Of a stretch of 64,000 bases of DNA, positions 46,301 to 49,211 are shown in pieces. Numbering within the stretch: position 1 is the first letter of the stretch; each line of letters opens with the position of its first letter. The notes below the pieces were generated by a model. The model worked only from the letters and a program-made list of their open reading frames with translations. It had not been told where the DNA came from and did no database searches. The stretch comes from Sinonovacula constricta. Lineage: Eukaryota; Mollusca; Bivalvia; Cardiida; Solecurtidae. The stretch is from contig CM017572.1 of NCBI GenBank assembly GCA_007844125.1, positions 23,268,879 through 23,332,878 on the forward strand. The letters are read 5' to 3'. Position numbers and translations under genes: made by a program.

Positions 46301-47055
46301 TCATCATTATAATCTATATCATCAAAATCTATATCATTATCAATATACAAACAAACATCATTAATAATCATCATCATCATCATCATTAACACAATTATCA
46401 ATATTAATGTTTAGTTAGTAAAATAAATTAATTCCGATGTAAAAATATTATTTTTGTTTTTTTCTAAAATCGACTAACTCCTCTGACTGCTTAGCCTCTC
46501 ACCGCGCAAGTTTGAGCCACTTTCGGGGCAGAGGACTTAATGTAGGAAGGTCTTCCAGCTGAGCAGCAGAGTGCCGGTGTTGCTACCTAGACATTTGTCT
46601 GTGGTCTTCCTCCACCAAAATAGCTATACGTCACTATAATGATCATTATTGGTCGCGGCGATGTATTTCAAAAACAAACACAAACTAAAATCTGCATTCA
46701 AAAGGTGGCTTAACATTGCTTTTTACTGCGGCACTGGAATCTATGCTATTTGCCTTAATCATTAATCAAATAATGTGAAAATATGTTTGTTTTTGACTTT
46801 CATAACTAGACTCTTTTCTGTAATGGTGACATGGTGGTTTCCTTTGTAGGTAAATGTTCCAGTGATTTAAAGAAATTAAAGGAACTTTTTTTCAATTCTA
46901 TGATAAGAACATCACTTTATTATTTTAACTGTAATATTGCTATTTACCTTTTTCAGATAAATGCTCTCCAAACAGAATTGAACCAGATTGGCCAACTTCT
47001 TGAGCAGTTTAAAACTTTGGCAGTCAACAGAGGAGTCCTAGATGAATCCAGATGA
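9560..47055 (+). CDS. VARS2: mitochondrial valine-tRNA ligase, 24-exon gene
   Basis: Charges mitochondrial tRNA-Val with valine. Exons: 9560-9727, 12345-12426, 13461-13555, 15411-15541, 16859-17023, 19061-19262, 20697-20805, 21526-21705, 24076-24304, 24770-24851, 26193-26269, 27724-27796, 29026-29134, 31018-31088, 31905-32030, 35379-35483, 36843-36990, 37532-37659, 38220-38375, 41313-41519, 42209-42320, 44442-44614, 46084-46233, 46957-47055. All phases agree, giving 1,058 residues; human VARS2 is about 1,063. Seen: basic N-terminus (1-49 without Asp/Glu), HLGH 143-146, editing motifs [10 protein letters not shown] 325-334 and [10 protein letters not shown] 378-387, WWGHRIPAY 516-524, DVLDTWFSS 570-578, KMSKS 647-651, anticodon-binding region about 761-881, Lys-rich coiled coil about 985-1050. 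VARS2 rather than cytosolic VARS1 is favoured by [19 protein letters not shown], NVIxxxGxM, EEGNLDP and the targeting peptide. The exon 1 assignment is the weakest part. Confidence 0.88.
9728..11529 (+). other. VARS2 intron 1, first part: nothing clear
   Basis: No repeat family or exon recognised. The open frame at 9935-10225 starts without splice context and matches no part of ValRS. Confidence 0.4.
11530..11740. mobile_element. partial TTAA-flanked MITE (family D)
   Basis: Begins GAAGGTGGTATCCTACAGTT and runs through ACCAAATATTTTTTTCTCAA, TTCATTGATGCCCTAGA and TTTCCTGTCTGAGC, then stops near 11740. Right half missing. Confidence 0.7.
11778..12241. mobile_element. hAT-type MITE with 8-bp target-site duplication
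   Basis: Ends TAGGGCTG...CAGCCCTA, flanked by TTAATGAT (11770-11777) and TTAATGGT (12242-12249), a 7/8 match. The 8-bp duplication and TAGGG ends fit hAT elements. AT-rich interior without an ORF. A diverged inverted copy lies at about 39510-39838. Confidence 0.85.
12345..12426 (+). CDS. VARS2: VARS2 exon 2
   Basis: Residues 57-84 (last codon split). [17 protein letters not shown] aligns with the segment before the catalytic core in animal ValRS, where a Tyr-x-x-Pro/Lys-x-Gly-x-Lys-Lys-Asp pattern is usual. Acceptor TTTCAG, donor AAG|GTAGGC. Confidence 0.85.
12783..13082 (+). mobile_element. SINE family A, full length
   Basis: tRNA-like head: A-box-like GGTAGCATAATCGGTAGAG, with B-box-like GGGTTCAATGCC about 35 bp on. 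The body holds ACTGGTTGGCCCGGTGTCAG, and the tail is GATAAACCCAACAAGCTAAACA. About 300 bp. Confidence 0.85.
13461..13555 (+). CDS. VARS2: VARS2 exon 3
   Basis: Residues 84-115. [20 protein letters not shown] is the hallmark ValRS segment that begins the Rossmann core. Acceptor TTTCTAG, donor AGG|GTAAAC. Confidence 0.92.
13556..13974 (+). other. VARS2 intron 3, first part, with a SINE-head fragment
   Basis: No gene. At 13933-13972, ATTGTAGCTCAATCAGTAGA is a tRNA-like A-box segment, probably a truncated SINE head that runs directly into the CA-rich block. Confidence 0.5.
13975..14425 (+). repeat. degenerate (ACC)n block with strand asymmetry
   Basis: About 450 bases built of CACCAC/ACAACC/ATCACC steps, with very little G on the plus strand. 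The Pro/Thr-rich (plus) and Gly/Val-rich (minus) frames across it are by-products of composition. Confidence 0.85.
14554..14830 (+). mobile_element. SINE family A, diverged copy
   Basis: Starts within the head (GTGACGGCTCCAGGTAC) and keeps GGTTGGCCAGGTGTTGGGAT, GTGAAGGCAG and the tail CCCAATAAACAAACAAATAA. Confidence 0.8.
15411..15541 (+). CDS. VARS2: VARS2 exon 4: HIGH motif
   Basis: Residues 116-159. [15 protein letters not shown] carries the class I HIGH signature as HLGH at 143-146, which binds ATP in amino-acid activation. Acceptor CTCCCCAG, donor ATG|GTAATA. Confidence 0.95.
15716..16064. mobile_element. TTAA-flanked MITE (family D), internally deleted
   Basis: Left end GAAGTTGGTGTCCGGCAGTG, right end GGCAAACTGTCAGATACCAC then CTTTAA. 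About 350 bp against about 500 bp for fuller copies. Confidence 0.75.
16262..16857 (-). mobile_element. 600-bp repeat family F with tRNA-like head, at the exon 5 acceptor
   Basis: Homologous over about 600 bp to 57162-57751 (same orientation) and, inverted, to 53577-54195 and 17834-18190. On the minus strand it begins TTAAGGTAGAGC (A-box-like), then GGGTTCGAATCCCGGTATGG (B-box), the plan of a tRNA-derived SINE with a long body. On the plus strand its last bases directly precede the CAG acceptor of VARS2 exon 5. Confidence 0.8.
16859..17023 (+). CDS. VARS2: VARS2 exon 5
   Basis: Residues 159-214. [20 protein letters not shown] then [10 protein letters not shown] is among the most conserved ValRS stretches. 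The acceptor (TTAACAG) lies at the very edge of a repeat copy (16262-16857), so the branch point and pyrimidine tract appear to be repeat-derived. Donor GCG|GTAATT. Confidence 0.95.
17519..17830 (+). repeat. possible Helitron-like core fragment in VARS2 intron 5
   Basis: Begins AACTCGCCTGAGC and continues with coding-free sequence (CATCTGAAACCGCTGGGCCA). Its style matches other clam-type dispersed repeats here, but there is no second copy in the window to prove it. Confidence 0.3.
17834..18190 (+). mobile_element. repeat family F, headless inverted copy
   Basis: Runs CTCTACCAGATTAAGAAGG, CAACCAAATACTTTATTGAA, CAATCAAGTATCATGTTTTG, in the order and orientation of 53740-54120. The tRNA-like head is absent. 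Confidence 0.7.
18226..18470 (+). repeat. two tandem units of about 145 bp (Helitron-like core)
   Basis: AACACGCTAGAGGCCACAG at 18227 and AACACACCAGAGACCATAT at 18372 start two units sharing CAATCTTCA(T/C)C AAACTT and CAGAATGTTTGTCTGCATGA. Confidence 0.75.
18673..18927 (-). mobile_element. SINE family C (Leu/Ser-tRNA-like head), with poly-A tail
   Basis: On the minus strand: head GGGGGCACCCATGGCATAGT, B-box GGGTTCAAGTCCC, body TAAGTCTGGGGTCTTCC-like segment, ending in an A tract (T tract at 18674-18697). Full length, about 250 bp. Confidence 0.85.
19061..19262 (+). CDS. VARS2: VARS2 exon 6
   Basis: Residues 214-281. Contains SLDWDR (229-234), [18 protein letters not shown] and LVNWSC (266-271), leading into the CP1 insertion at SDIE. 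Acceptor TTTTACAG, donor GAG|GTAAAA. A (TG)n tract begins 19 bases after the exon. Confidence 0.95.
19282..19312 (+). repeat. (TG)15 microsatellite beside a donor site
   Basis: About 15 perfect TG units starting 19 bases downstream of the VARS2 exon 6 donor. Confidence 0.97.
19378..19879. mobile_element. TTAA-flanked MITE (family D), near full length
   Basis: Left end TTAAAGTTGTTATCTGACAG, right end CGGTCGGATATCACCTTTAA. TTAA at both edges suggests a TTAA target-site duplication. About 500 bp, no ORF. Confidence 0.85.
20697..20805 (+). CDS. VARS2: VARS2 exon 7
   Basis: Residues 282-318. Start of the CP1 editing insertion ([17 protein letters not shown], then [11 protein letters not shown]). 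VEN plus the spacing of the following PGY resembles mitochondrial more than cytosolic ValRS. Acceptor TTGTAG, donor CAG|GTAAGT. Confidence 0.9.
21219..21453 (-). mobile_element. SINE family C, full length
   Basis: On the minus strand: GGGGCACCGTTGGCCGAGTG head, GGGGGTTCGAGTCCCAGTCG B-box region, GTCTGGGGTCTTCCTCCACC body, CAAAAAACAAACAAAC tail. Confidence 0.9.
21526..21705 (+). CDS. VARS2: VARS2 exon 8: editing domain, Thr-rich motif
   Basis: Residues 318-378. [20 protein letters not shown] contains the TTR-x-ET-x-x-GD motif that forms the editing pocket, where mischarged Thr-tRNA-Val is hydrolysed. It ends [10 protein letters not shown]. Acceptor CTTGTAG, donor ACAG|GTATGT. Confidence 0.94.
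21843..22285 (+). other. VARS2 intron 8 segment, nothing recognised
   Basis: AT-rich with short chance ORFs on both strands. Confidence 0.4.
22288..22800. mobile_element. TTAA-flanked MITE (family D)
   Basis: Left end AAAGGTATCATCCAACAGTT, right end AAATTGTCGGATACCATCTT. Internal markers GATACTGATGTCAGACTGG and CAGGTAACAATGAC are shared with other copies. Confidence 0.85.
23288..23389 (+). repeat. two-copy tandem duplication, 51-bp unit
   Basis: TTGTTCATTGTAAAATAGAA...GGAGTTCTAGTTAAATTAAT occurs twice in a row without differences in the core. The unit includes GGAGTTCTAGTT, the same string that ends the Helitron-like element at 34770. Confidence 0.85.
23640..23975 (+). repeat. Helitron-like core fragment plus MITE-D end
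   Basis: GTCTGGAGCATAACTCCAAA and GTCCGGAGCATAGCTCCAA start two partial units related to the core at 34127-34600. It ends with CAGTTGGATACCACCTTTGA (23950-23970), a stray MITE-D terminus. Confidence 0.6.
24076..24304 (+). CDS. VARS2: VARS2 exon 9: editing domain, PAHD motif
   Basis: Residues 378-454. [13 protein letters not shown] carries the aspartate (Asp387) that binds the substrate amino group in ValRS/IleRS editing sites. NVISDIGVM and MVLPICS resemble mitochondrial ValRS. Acceptor TTTGTCAG, donor TAG|GTAAGA. Confidence 0.94.
24480..24725 (+). mobile_element. SINE-like element, Gln-tRNA-like head (family G-like)
   Basis: GTACTCTGAATCCATTGG plus GAGTTCAAAACCTG resembles the head of the element at 48868. 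The body (GCAACTGCTGGGG, GTTCTAACCAGAAAGTGAG) also parallels it. Diverged. Confidence 0.5.
24770..24851 (+). CDS. VARS2: VARS2 exon 10
   Basis: Residues 454-481: [20 protein letters not shown] and then DMARQAVE, the junction back from CP1 to the catalytic core. The 10 bases AGGCTGTGGA at its end recur exactly at the next acceptor. Confidence 0.93.
24852..25645 (+). other. VARS2 intron 10 segment, nothing clear
   Basis: No family recognised; moderately AT-rich. Confidence 0.4.
25646..25860 (-). mobile_element. SINE family A, 5'-truncated
   Basis: Minus-strand tail CCAATAAACAAAG... at 25646, body ACCGTCTCCAGATAACTGAA and GTCAGGATAATGTGACTGG. Stops before the tRNA-like head. Confidence 0.85.
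26193..26269 (+). CDS. VARS2: VARS2 exon 11
   Basis: Residues 482-507: [20 protein letters not shown] then FLGNCQ, matching the pre-CISRQ helix of ValRS. Acceptor TTTGTAG, donor TCA|GTAAGT. Confidence 0.92.
26359..26671 (+). mobile_element. SINE family A, full length
   Basis: Head CCAGACCTGGTAGGGCAATC, body GGTTGGCCCGGGGTCAGGAT and tail CAATAAACCCAATAAACAAA. One of the better-preserved copies. Confidence 0.9.
26673..26997. mobile_element. TTAA-flanked MITE (family D), internally deleted
   Basis: Directly abuts the SINE before it. Left end TTAAAGGTGGTATCTGACAG, right end CCAAACTGGCGAATACCACC. Confidence 0.8.
27288..27415 (+). mobile_element. SINE family C, partial
   Basis: CCCAGACTTGTAACTCCTCA then GGGGCAAGAACTTTCACATG and CACCAGTGGTTCTA keep the family order. 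The B-box region is degraded. Confidence 0.7.
27724..27796 (+). CDS. VARS2: VARS2 exon 12: [11 protein letters not shown] donor
   Basis: Residues 507-531. [17 protein letters not shown] is an invariant class Ia block. The exon ends CAG|GCAAGT, the consensus of GC-AG introns. The nearest GT (27801) would break phase with exon 13, whereas GC keeps both phase and alignment length. Confidence 0.93.
27858..28132 (+). mobile_element. SINE family B
   Basis: Head CCGCAATAGCTGAAGTGGTA, B-box GGGTTCAAACC, then GACTTTAAAGTTGGTAGTGG, CTTCCCTCCTAATGCTC, GGTGTCAGTATAATGGACCG. It lies inside the GC-AG intron 12. Confidence 0.85.
29026..29134 (+). CDS. VARS2: VARS2 exon 13
   Basis: Residues 532-568: [20 protein letters not shown] ending LELQQ, the variable loop with the conserved W-V-x-G-R-S-x-x-E-A. 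Acceptor TTAAAG, donor AAG|GTAAAT. Confidence 0.9.
29192..29401 (+). mobile_element. SINE family C
   Basis: GGGCACCTAGTAACTGATGC head, GGGTTCGAATCCCAG B-box, GGTGGTTCTACCCAGACACT body, ending CTCAAAAACAAAACAAA. Followed within 6 bp by a family A SINE. Confidence 0.8.
29408..29610 (+). mobile_element. SINE family A, 3'-truncated
   Basis: Head GACCTGGTAGCGCAATCGGT; last matching bases ATCATGCCAGGTGTTCA. Tail missing. Confidence 0.85.
29840..30190 (+). repeat. pair of related segments with a tRNA-like B-box (minus)
   Basis: ACCAGACCGCTTACACATTC (about 29907) and ACCAGACTGCTTACACATTG (about 30151) anchor two similar blocks about 245 bp apart. CCCAGACTTGAACCTGGAAC (30092-30111) looks like a reversed B-box. 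Possibly two SINE remnants. Confidence 0.45.
30198..30353 (+). repeat. perfect tandem duplication, 78-bp unit
   Basis: CACAATTTAATGATAAGTTT...AATAAAGGCTAAA occurs twice head to tail (30198-30275, 30276-30353) with no differences that I can see. Confidence 0.95.
31018..31088 (+). CDS. VARS2: VARS2 exon 14
   Basis: Residues 568-591. [20 protein letters not shown] contains the DVLDTWFSS block of the catalytic fold. SSAL (not SSGL) is the mitochondrial-type form. Acceptor TTGTACAG, donor CAG|GTCTGT. Confidence 0.95.
31267..31489 (+). mobile_element. SINE family C
   Basis: GGATGCCTATGGCCGAGGGG head, GGGTTCGAGTCCCGGTCGGG B-box, GTCTGGGGTCTTTGTCTGCC body, ending AACAAAAAACTAAAC. Confidence 0.9.
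31533..31803 (+). mobile_element. SINE family A, 5'-truncated
   Basis: Begins GAGTTCAATCCCAGGCCGC and ends AATAAACCCAATAAACAAAC. Follows a family C SINE, as at 29192-29610. Confidence 0.85.
31905..32030 (+). CDS. VARS2: VARS2 exon 15
   Basis: Residues 592-633. [20 protein letters not shown], then [22 protein letters not shown] and TGQLPFSK match mitochondrial rather than cytosolic enzymes (LETGHD, TGRLPF). Acceptor CCTCAG, donor AAG|GTGTGA. Confidence 0.95.
32031..34040 (+). other. VARS2 intron 15, first 2 kb: no recognised element
   Basis: Slightly richer in CG than its surroundings around 32,480-33,380 (for example CATGACCGCTCGATTTATG, TAAGACCCCGACTGTAAGAC). Short ORFs lie on both strands, none with recognisable motifs. 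Possibly an old transposon. Confidence 0.35.
34043..34770 (+). mobile_element. Helitron-like non-autonomous element with tandem core
   Basis: 5' part GTGTCGCCTGAATAGGCGAC. Three tandem core units of about 155 bp start at 34127, 34279 and 34435 (CTTGTCCGGAG...GTAGGTCCAAATGACT, ...TTATTCCCCTTTGAT). The 3' end AGGCGACACATCGGACTCGC then GGAGTTCTAG forms a short hairpin (GGACTC-GCG-GAGTTC, one G-T pair) just before CTAG, as Helitrons do. It resembles bivalve elements with cores of about 160 bp; family naming is from memory. Confidence 0.7.
34944..35345 (-). repeat. dispersed repeat family H, copy 1
   Basis: Inverted homologue of 61265-61640. On the minus strand it encodes [24 protein letters not shown] and [11 protein letters not shown], and the other copy has nearly the same peptide. 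It ends about 30 bp before VARS2 exon 16. Confidence 0.75.
35379..35483 (+). CDS. VARS2: VARS2 exon 16: KMSKS motif
   Basis: Residues 634-668. [20 protein letters not shown] holds KMSKS at 647-651, the mobile ATP-binding loop of class I synthetases. Acceptor ACTTCAG, donor CAG|GTAAGG. Confidence 0.96.
35590..35955 (+). repeat. tandem repeat, 140-bp unit, about 2.5 copies
   Basis: CTTTGTTATTT at 35629, 35768 and 35909 marks the units; each holds TTTCACAGAAATGATCGCCA-type and CAGCATGACCTTGAAGCAAA segments. Likely a Helitron-like core. Confidence 0.85.
36380..36780 (+). repeat. diverged Helitron-like core fragment
   Basis: TAGATCTTAATGAGGAGAAG, CAGTGTACAAGAACCATAAC and GAAGTTATTGCCCTTTG parallel the core units at 23700 and 34127. 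Too diverged to set edges. Confidence 0.5.
36843..36990 (+). CDS. VARS2: VARS2 exon 17
   Basis: Residues 669-718. [17 protein letters not shown] followed by [20 protein letters not shown], the segment linking the catalytic core to the anticodon-binding domain. Acceptor AACTGTAG, donor AAAG|GTGAGA. Confidence 0.95.
37182..37204 (+). other. G-quadruplex-capable tract
   Basis: G6-TTC-G5-TA-G7 satisfies a four-run G3 pattern on the sense strand of VARS2 intron 17. Confidence 0.7.
37230..37330 (+). mobile_element. SINE family B, 3' end
   Basis: GCAGAAATGTCACTGCACAG, then TGACCTATAAAGTGTC and GTGCCGTAAAACCCCAAATA. This tail is shared with the LINE 3' end at 42330-42400. Confidence 0.8.
37532..37659 (+). 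CDS. VARS2: VARS2 exon 18
   Basis: Residues 718-760. [20 protein letters not shown] then ITDKLG; GYRxFCNKxW is invariant in ValRS. Acceptor ATTTCAG, donor CAA|GTGTGT. Confidence 0.94.
37746..38057 (+). mobile_element. SINE family A, full length
   Basis: Head GGTAGCGCAATCAGTAGAGC, B-box GGGTTCGATCC, tail CAATAAACCCAATAAACAAA. Carries a small internal duplication (CTCCAGAT twice). Confidence 0.92.
38220..38375 (+). CDS. VARS2: VARS2 exon 19: anticodon-binding domain
   Basis: Residues 761-812. [14 protein letters not shown], then [11 protein letters not shown], the alpha-helical domain that reads the tRNA anticodon. Acceptor TTTCAG, donor CTG|GTAAGT. Confidence 0.93.
38495..38875 (+). repeat. 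dispersed repeat family G, copy 1
   Basis: Direct homologue of 52450-52825: GGGTACATTTGTGAAATGG, ATATTGCAATTACAAACAG, AAATGGAAGTGTTTGTTG, AGGACCTACTT and CAGGGGAGAC occur in order in both. Confidence 0.8.
38997..39235 (+). mobile_element. SINE family B
   Basis: Head CCGGCCGCAGTAGCTCAGGT, GGTAGAGCGTTGGC, GGGTTCAAAC B-box, body GTCGGTGTCAGTATAATGGA. 3' tail missing. Confidence 0.88.
39510..39838 (-). mobile_element. hAT-type MITE, diverged inverted copy
   Basis: Reverse complement matches 11778-12100: terminal TAGGGCTGTTGCGGTATAC, ATACAAGCATCTTTG and GTTATCAGCGATCGCTTTTC. The other end is not clear. Confidence 0.7.
39850..40790 (+). other. VARS2 intron 19 segment, no clear feature
   Basis: Contains CAAAGGTCAAGGTCACATCC near 40596, a phrase common in Helitron-like cores, but no complete repeat. 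Confidence 0.4.
40797..41140 (+). repeat. two tandem units of about 165 bp
   Basis: TTTCAGCAAGTTGGATATTT at about 40848 and 41013 begins two units that share GGCATGAAAGTTT, TTACTGAACAGTGCAC-like and TAAATCT-GCT-CCTTATTT segments. Helitron-like core type. Confidence 0.85.
41313..41519 (+). CDS. VARS2: VARS2 exon 20
   Basis: Residues 813-881. [18 protein letters not shown] and [12 protein letters not shown] are standard ValRS C-terminal landmarks. Acceptor TATATAG, donor CAG|GTTGGT. Confidence 0.93.
41624..41730 (+). mobile_element. SINE family A, head only
   Basis: CCGGACCAGGTAGCGCAATC through GGGCCGCGACATTCC, ending TGGTAGTGGTTTA. Confidence 0.88.
42209..42320 (+). CDS. VARS2: VARS2 exon 21
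   Basis: Residues 882-919: poorly conserved [20 protein letters not shown] ending in a helix. Supported mainly by phase and splice sites (CTTTTCAG; CAAG|GTAACC). Confidence 0.85.
42332..43020 (-). pseudogene. LINE 3' portion with RNase H end and C-terminal Cys motif
   Basis: On the minus strand, from about 43020: [15 protein letters not shown] (end of an RNase H domain). From about 42855: [35 protein letters not shown] and [10 protein letters not shown], the C-terminal Cys/His motif of I/Nimb/Jockey-like LINEs. Frameshifts separate the pieces. It ends with TGACCTATCAAGTGTC and GTGCTGTAAAACCCCCAAAA, then A-rich tail (42332). Inserted in VARS2 intron 21, opposite orientation. Confidence 0.82.
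43100..44440 (+). other. rest of VARS2 intron 21, nothing clear
   Basis: AT-rich. A short block (43140-43330) is more GC-rich (CACAACCTCGGAAAGTGGGA, GGTACTCAGGTCAGCACC) and could be part of an older element. Confidence 0.4.
44442..44614 (+). CDS. VARS2: VARS2 exon 22
   Basis: Residues 919-976: a variable C-terminal linker domain ([18 protein letters not shown], then VNVYIKYD). Acceptor GATTCTAG, donor GAT|GTAAGT. Weak conservation is normal here. Confidence 0.85.
44945..45402. mobile_element. TTAA-flanked MITE (family D), inverted and rearranged
   Basis: Right end AAAATGTCGGATACCACCTT then TAA. Inside, the TTTCCTATCCGAGCCACGCT block is present twice (about 44985 and 45070), so the copy carries an internal duplication. 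Confidence 0.75.
45640..45770 (-). mobile_element. tRNA-like SINE head remnant (Lys-type)
   Basis: Minus strand: CTGTCCAGTTAGCTCAGTCG then GAGATCGAAACCGCGC, an A-box/B-box pair about 45 bp apart. No body recognised. Confidence 0.5.
46084..46233 (+). CDS. VARS2: VARS2 exon 23: coiled coil, first half
   Basis: Residues 977-1026. [20 protein letters not shown] is the Lys-rich C-terminal coiled coil that contacts the tRNA elbow. Acceptor TTTTGCAG, donor AAA|GTAAAT. The intron after it starts with a CAT-rich stretch. Confidence 0.9.
46245..46390 (+). repeat. (CAT)n-rich intronic stretch
   Basis: Scattered ATCATC runs starting just after VARS2 exon 23 and ending in seven CAT units at about 46368-46387. 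Confidence 0.85.
46471..46686 (+). mobile_element. SINE family C, nearly full
   Basis: GACTAACTCCTCTGACTGC, GTTTGAGCCACTTTCGGGGC, GTCTGTGGTCTTCCTCCACC, ending CAAAAACAAACACAAAC. Confidence 0.85.
46957..47055 (+). CDS. VARS2: VARS2 exon 24: coiled coil, stop
   Basis: Residues 1027-1058 and TGA at 47053-47055. [20 protein letters not shown] completes the coiled coil. Acceptor TTTTTCAG. Confidence 0.9.
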   Translation: MNALQTELNQIGQLLEQFKTLAVNRGVLDESR

Positions 47056-47130
47056 CACTGTTCCTAATTAAGACTTAGAATCTCCCAATTAATAGCTTTA
47101 AAATCCAACCAATCAATGATTTTTTTTTTT

Positions 47131-47286
47131 ATAAATTGATCAATCAACAGTTATTTTAAAATCTAGCCAGAAAAGGTTAAATTCTTTGTCATCATAAATA
47201 ATGTTTTTTATAAGTTGACCAATCAACAAGTATTTTAAAATTCTAGCCAATAAAGGATAAATGCATTGTTATCATAAATAAAGAAC
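47131..47286 (+). repeat. 79-bp tandem duplication in the VARS2 3'UTR
   Basis: Copies 47131-47209 and 47210-47286 share TCAATCAACA, TATTTTAAAAT, TCTAGCCA, and ATCATAAATAA. A weaker third start (ACCAATCAATG) precedes them. Confidence 0.8.
47249..47282 (+). promoter_or_regulatory. VARS2: VARS2 poly(A) signals
   Basis: AATAAA at 47249-47254 and again at 47277-47282, about 200 bases after the stop. Both lie in the second 79-bp copy; the first copy has point differences that abolish them. Confidence 0.65.
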
Positions 47287-47480
47287 ATGTTTATTGCCCA
47301 AAAATTTCGAACAAATACAACAGGTTGAAACATTTGTTTACACCATGCTTTCTTGTTAAATTTGACAAATCAGGAACTAGTGATAATGTGTTCAAACATG
47401 TTCTACGAAGAGATAAATGGGTAGATTGTTTTCTTATTAATCTTATTATTTGTAGCAATAATCCATAAAAGCAATAACTG

Positions 47481-47655
47481 GCTTCCTGGATTTGAGTCCT
47501 ATTTGGGGAGAAGAACTTAATGTGGAAAGGTATTCCAGCTGACTTGGTGCACCAGTGGTTCTACCCAGACATTCATCTGGGGTCTTTCTCCACTTAAATA
47601 GCTGGACATCTCTATAATGATCAGTCACTGCAATTTGTTTCAAAAAACGAAACAT
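47481..47655 (+). mobile_element. SINE family C, 5'-truncated
   Basis: GGATTTGAGTCCTATTTGGG, GGTTCTACCCAGACATTCAT, GGGGTCTTTCTCCAC, ending CAAAAAACGAAAC. Confidence 0.8.
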
Positions 47656-47734
47656 AAAAGCAAGAAGAAAAACAAGTATTGATTTAATGTGACTGTGTGT
47701 GGTATTATGTCAACTGATTAAGTGCTTTTATATA

Positions 47735-48255
47735 GATAGTTCCCACACCATTGAAGATCCCTTATCTTGGCAGCCTTCTTTGATGGCAACTTCATGGGAT
47801 TTTCAGATGAATTGTATAGAAACGTTAAATTCATTTTCTTGTAATTATTTCATTTGTGGTCCAAAAATTAAAAGCTACACACCATTGGAAAACTCTTAAA
47901 AATTCATATTTTTTAGAATACAATATTGTTTAAATTGATTAATGCACGAAGAATTAATAGACAGAAATAAATAAAATTATTGGCTCATCCTTAAAATGAA
48001 AATCATCCAAAATGAACAGTGAACCTATTTTGGTTGTATTTTTTTTACCATTTTAACTATCCGAATATAGTTTTGGCATTTAAAATACTTCATAAAAGTT
48101 GTTAAATTTGATATAAAAGTCAGTAAAATAGACTGAAAAATGAAAACACTGTGGTAAGTTTAATACAGCACATATTTCCAGATTTTGGCCTGCATTAGCT
48201 TCTGCCTTCTATCAGTGCCTATGACATCACAGGGAAACTGTATTGAAGGCAGCAT
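47735..48255 (+). repeat. dispersed repeat family E, copy 3 (longest)
   Basis: CATTGAAGATCCCTTATCTT, CCAAAAATTAAAAGCTAC, AATAGACTGAAAAATG and TTTCCAGATTTTGGCCTGCA, ending GACATCACAGGGAAACTG. Covers both earlier copies. Confidence 0.8.
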
Positions 48256-48865
48256 CACACAGTTGGGTGTTAAAGTCTTGATTTTGAAAATGTATTGAAT
48301 ACTTAGACTGAATGTCTATTATGTTTATAATACTTTTCAAAGTATTTACAGCAAATAACAAGTGTAAATTTCATGCTTTTGGCTGAGAGAGTGAGAAAAA
48401 AAAAGTGAAGAAAAACCTTACCATTTCACTCTGGCTCACAGTGAAATGATAGGGTTATTTTTCACTTTGGGTCCAAAGGGAGGTAATTAGGAATGACTGG
48501 GTATGGCAAAACAGCTGATTAAAGTTAAGTTTAAAGAGAAAATAAGCACGAAATGGACAAAAAATGTCCATTTCGGTGTACGACCATATTTAATTTTACT
48601 GGTGGTCATCTAAAAATGTATATTCACAAGTGGCACTTAAGAATATAACATGGATAGTTTATTGCCACATGTATATTTATATATGGACTAATTATTGTTG
48701 AATGATGTGAAAGGATTTATTTATTTATTTATATTATATGTAGCAGCTGGAAATTAAAATGCTGTTCAACTGGATAAAAAAACAACACCACAAAAGTATT
48801 GAAATTGTATTCTTATCCCTTTGTATAAGGAAATAAATTTATTTTGGGTCTTTATAAACATTATT
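48256..48865 (+). other. convergent intergenic stretch with a hairpin
   Basis: No gene. At 48549-48575, CGAAATGGACA and TGTCCATTTCG form a perfect 11-bp stem with a 5-base A loop. Another 8-bp stem (ATTTCACT/AGTGAAAT) lies at about 48423-48450. Confidence 0.5.
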
Positions 48866-48867
48866 GT

Positions 48868-49110
48868 GGGCATCCGTTGGTCTTGTGGTTAAGACGTTGG
48901 ACTCTGAATCAGAGGGTCCCGGGTTCGAACCCGAAACTGACCATGTGATGTCCTTGAGCAAGACTATTTACTGCACGTTGCCCCAGGTATTCAGTACCTG
49001 AGTACTGGTTCTACCCAGGAAGTGGACAGTTGAGTGGGATTAATATAAGTTGAAAGAACTTGTTTCACAATCGACTATAAATAAATAGGTGTAAATAGGT
49101 GTGGACTAAT
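48868..49110 (+). mobile_element. SINE with Gln-tRNA-like head
   Basis: GGGCATCCGTTGGTCTTGTG, GGACTCTGAATC, GGGTTCGAACCC, then GTCCTTGAGCAAGAC and GGTTCTACCCAGGAAGTG. The anticodon stem and acceptor ends do not pair, so it is not a tRNA gene. The GTCCTTGAGCAAG phrase recalls conserved SINE central motifs. Confidence 0.75.
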
Positions 49111-49167
49111 AAAATAAACATTATACATTTATGACTTAAGATCATGTGTCAGTGCTTTTGTCATACA

Positions 49168-49211
49168 ACTAAACACAGAGTCCCTGACTTGTAACTCCTC
49201 ATTCACCCTTC
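49168..49211 (+). mobile_element. SINE family C, left part (split by insertion)
   Basis: AGTCCCTGACTTGTAACTCC and GGTTCGAGTCCTGG. It resumes at about 49766 with GTGAAAGCCTTTATGTGAGG. Confidence 0.75.

Noticed and set aside
9560..47055. Cytosolic VARS1 instead of VARS2
   Set aside because: [26 protein letters not shown] and the basic presequence fit the mitochondrial enzyme; no N-terminal GST-like domain of VARS1 is seen upstream.
48868..48945. tRNA-Gln gene
   Set aside because: A and B boxes are present, but anticodon-stem and acceptor-stem ends do not pair and a SINE body follows.
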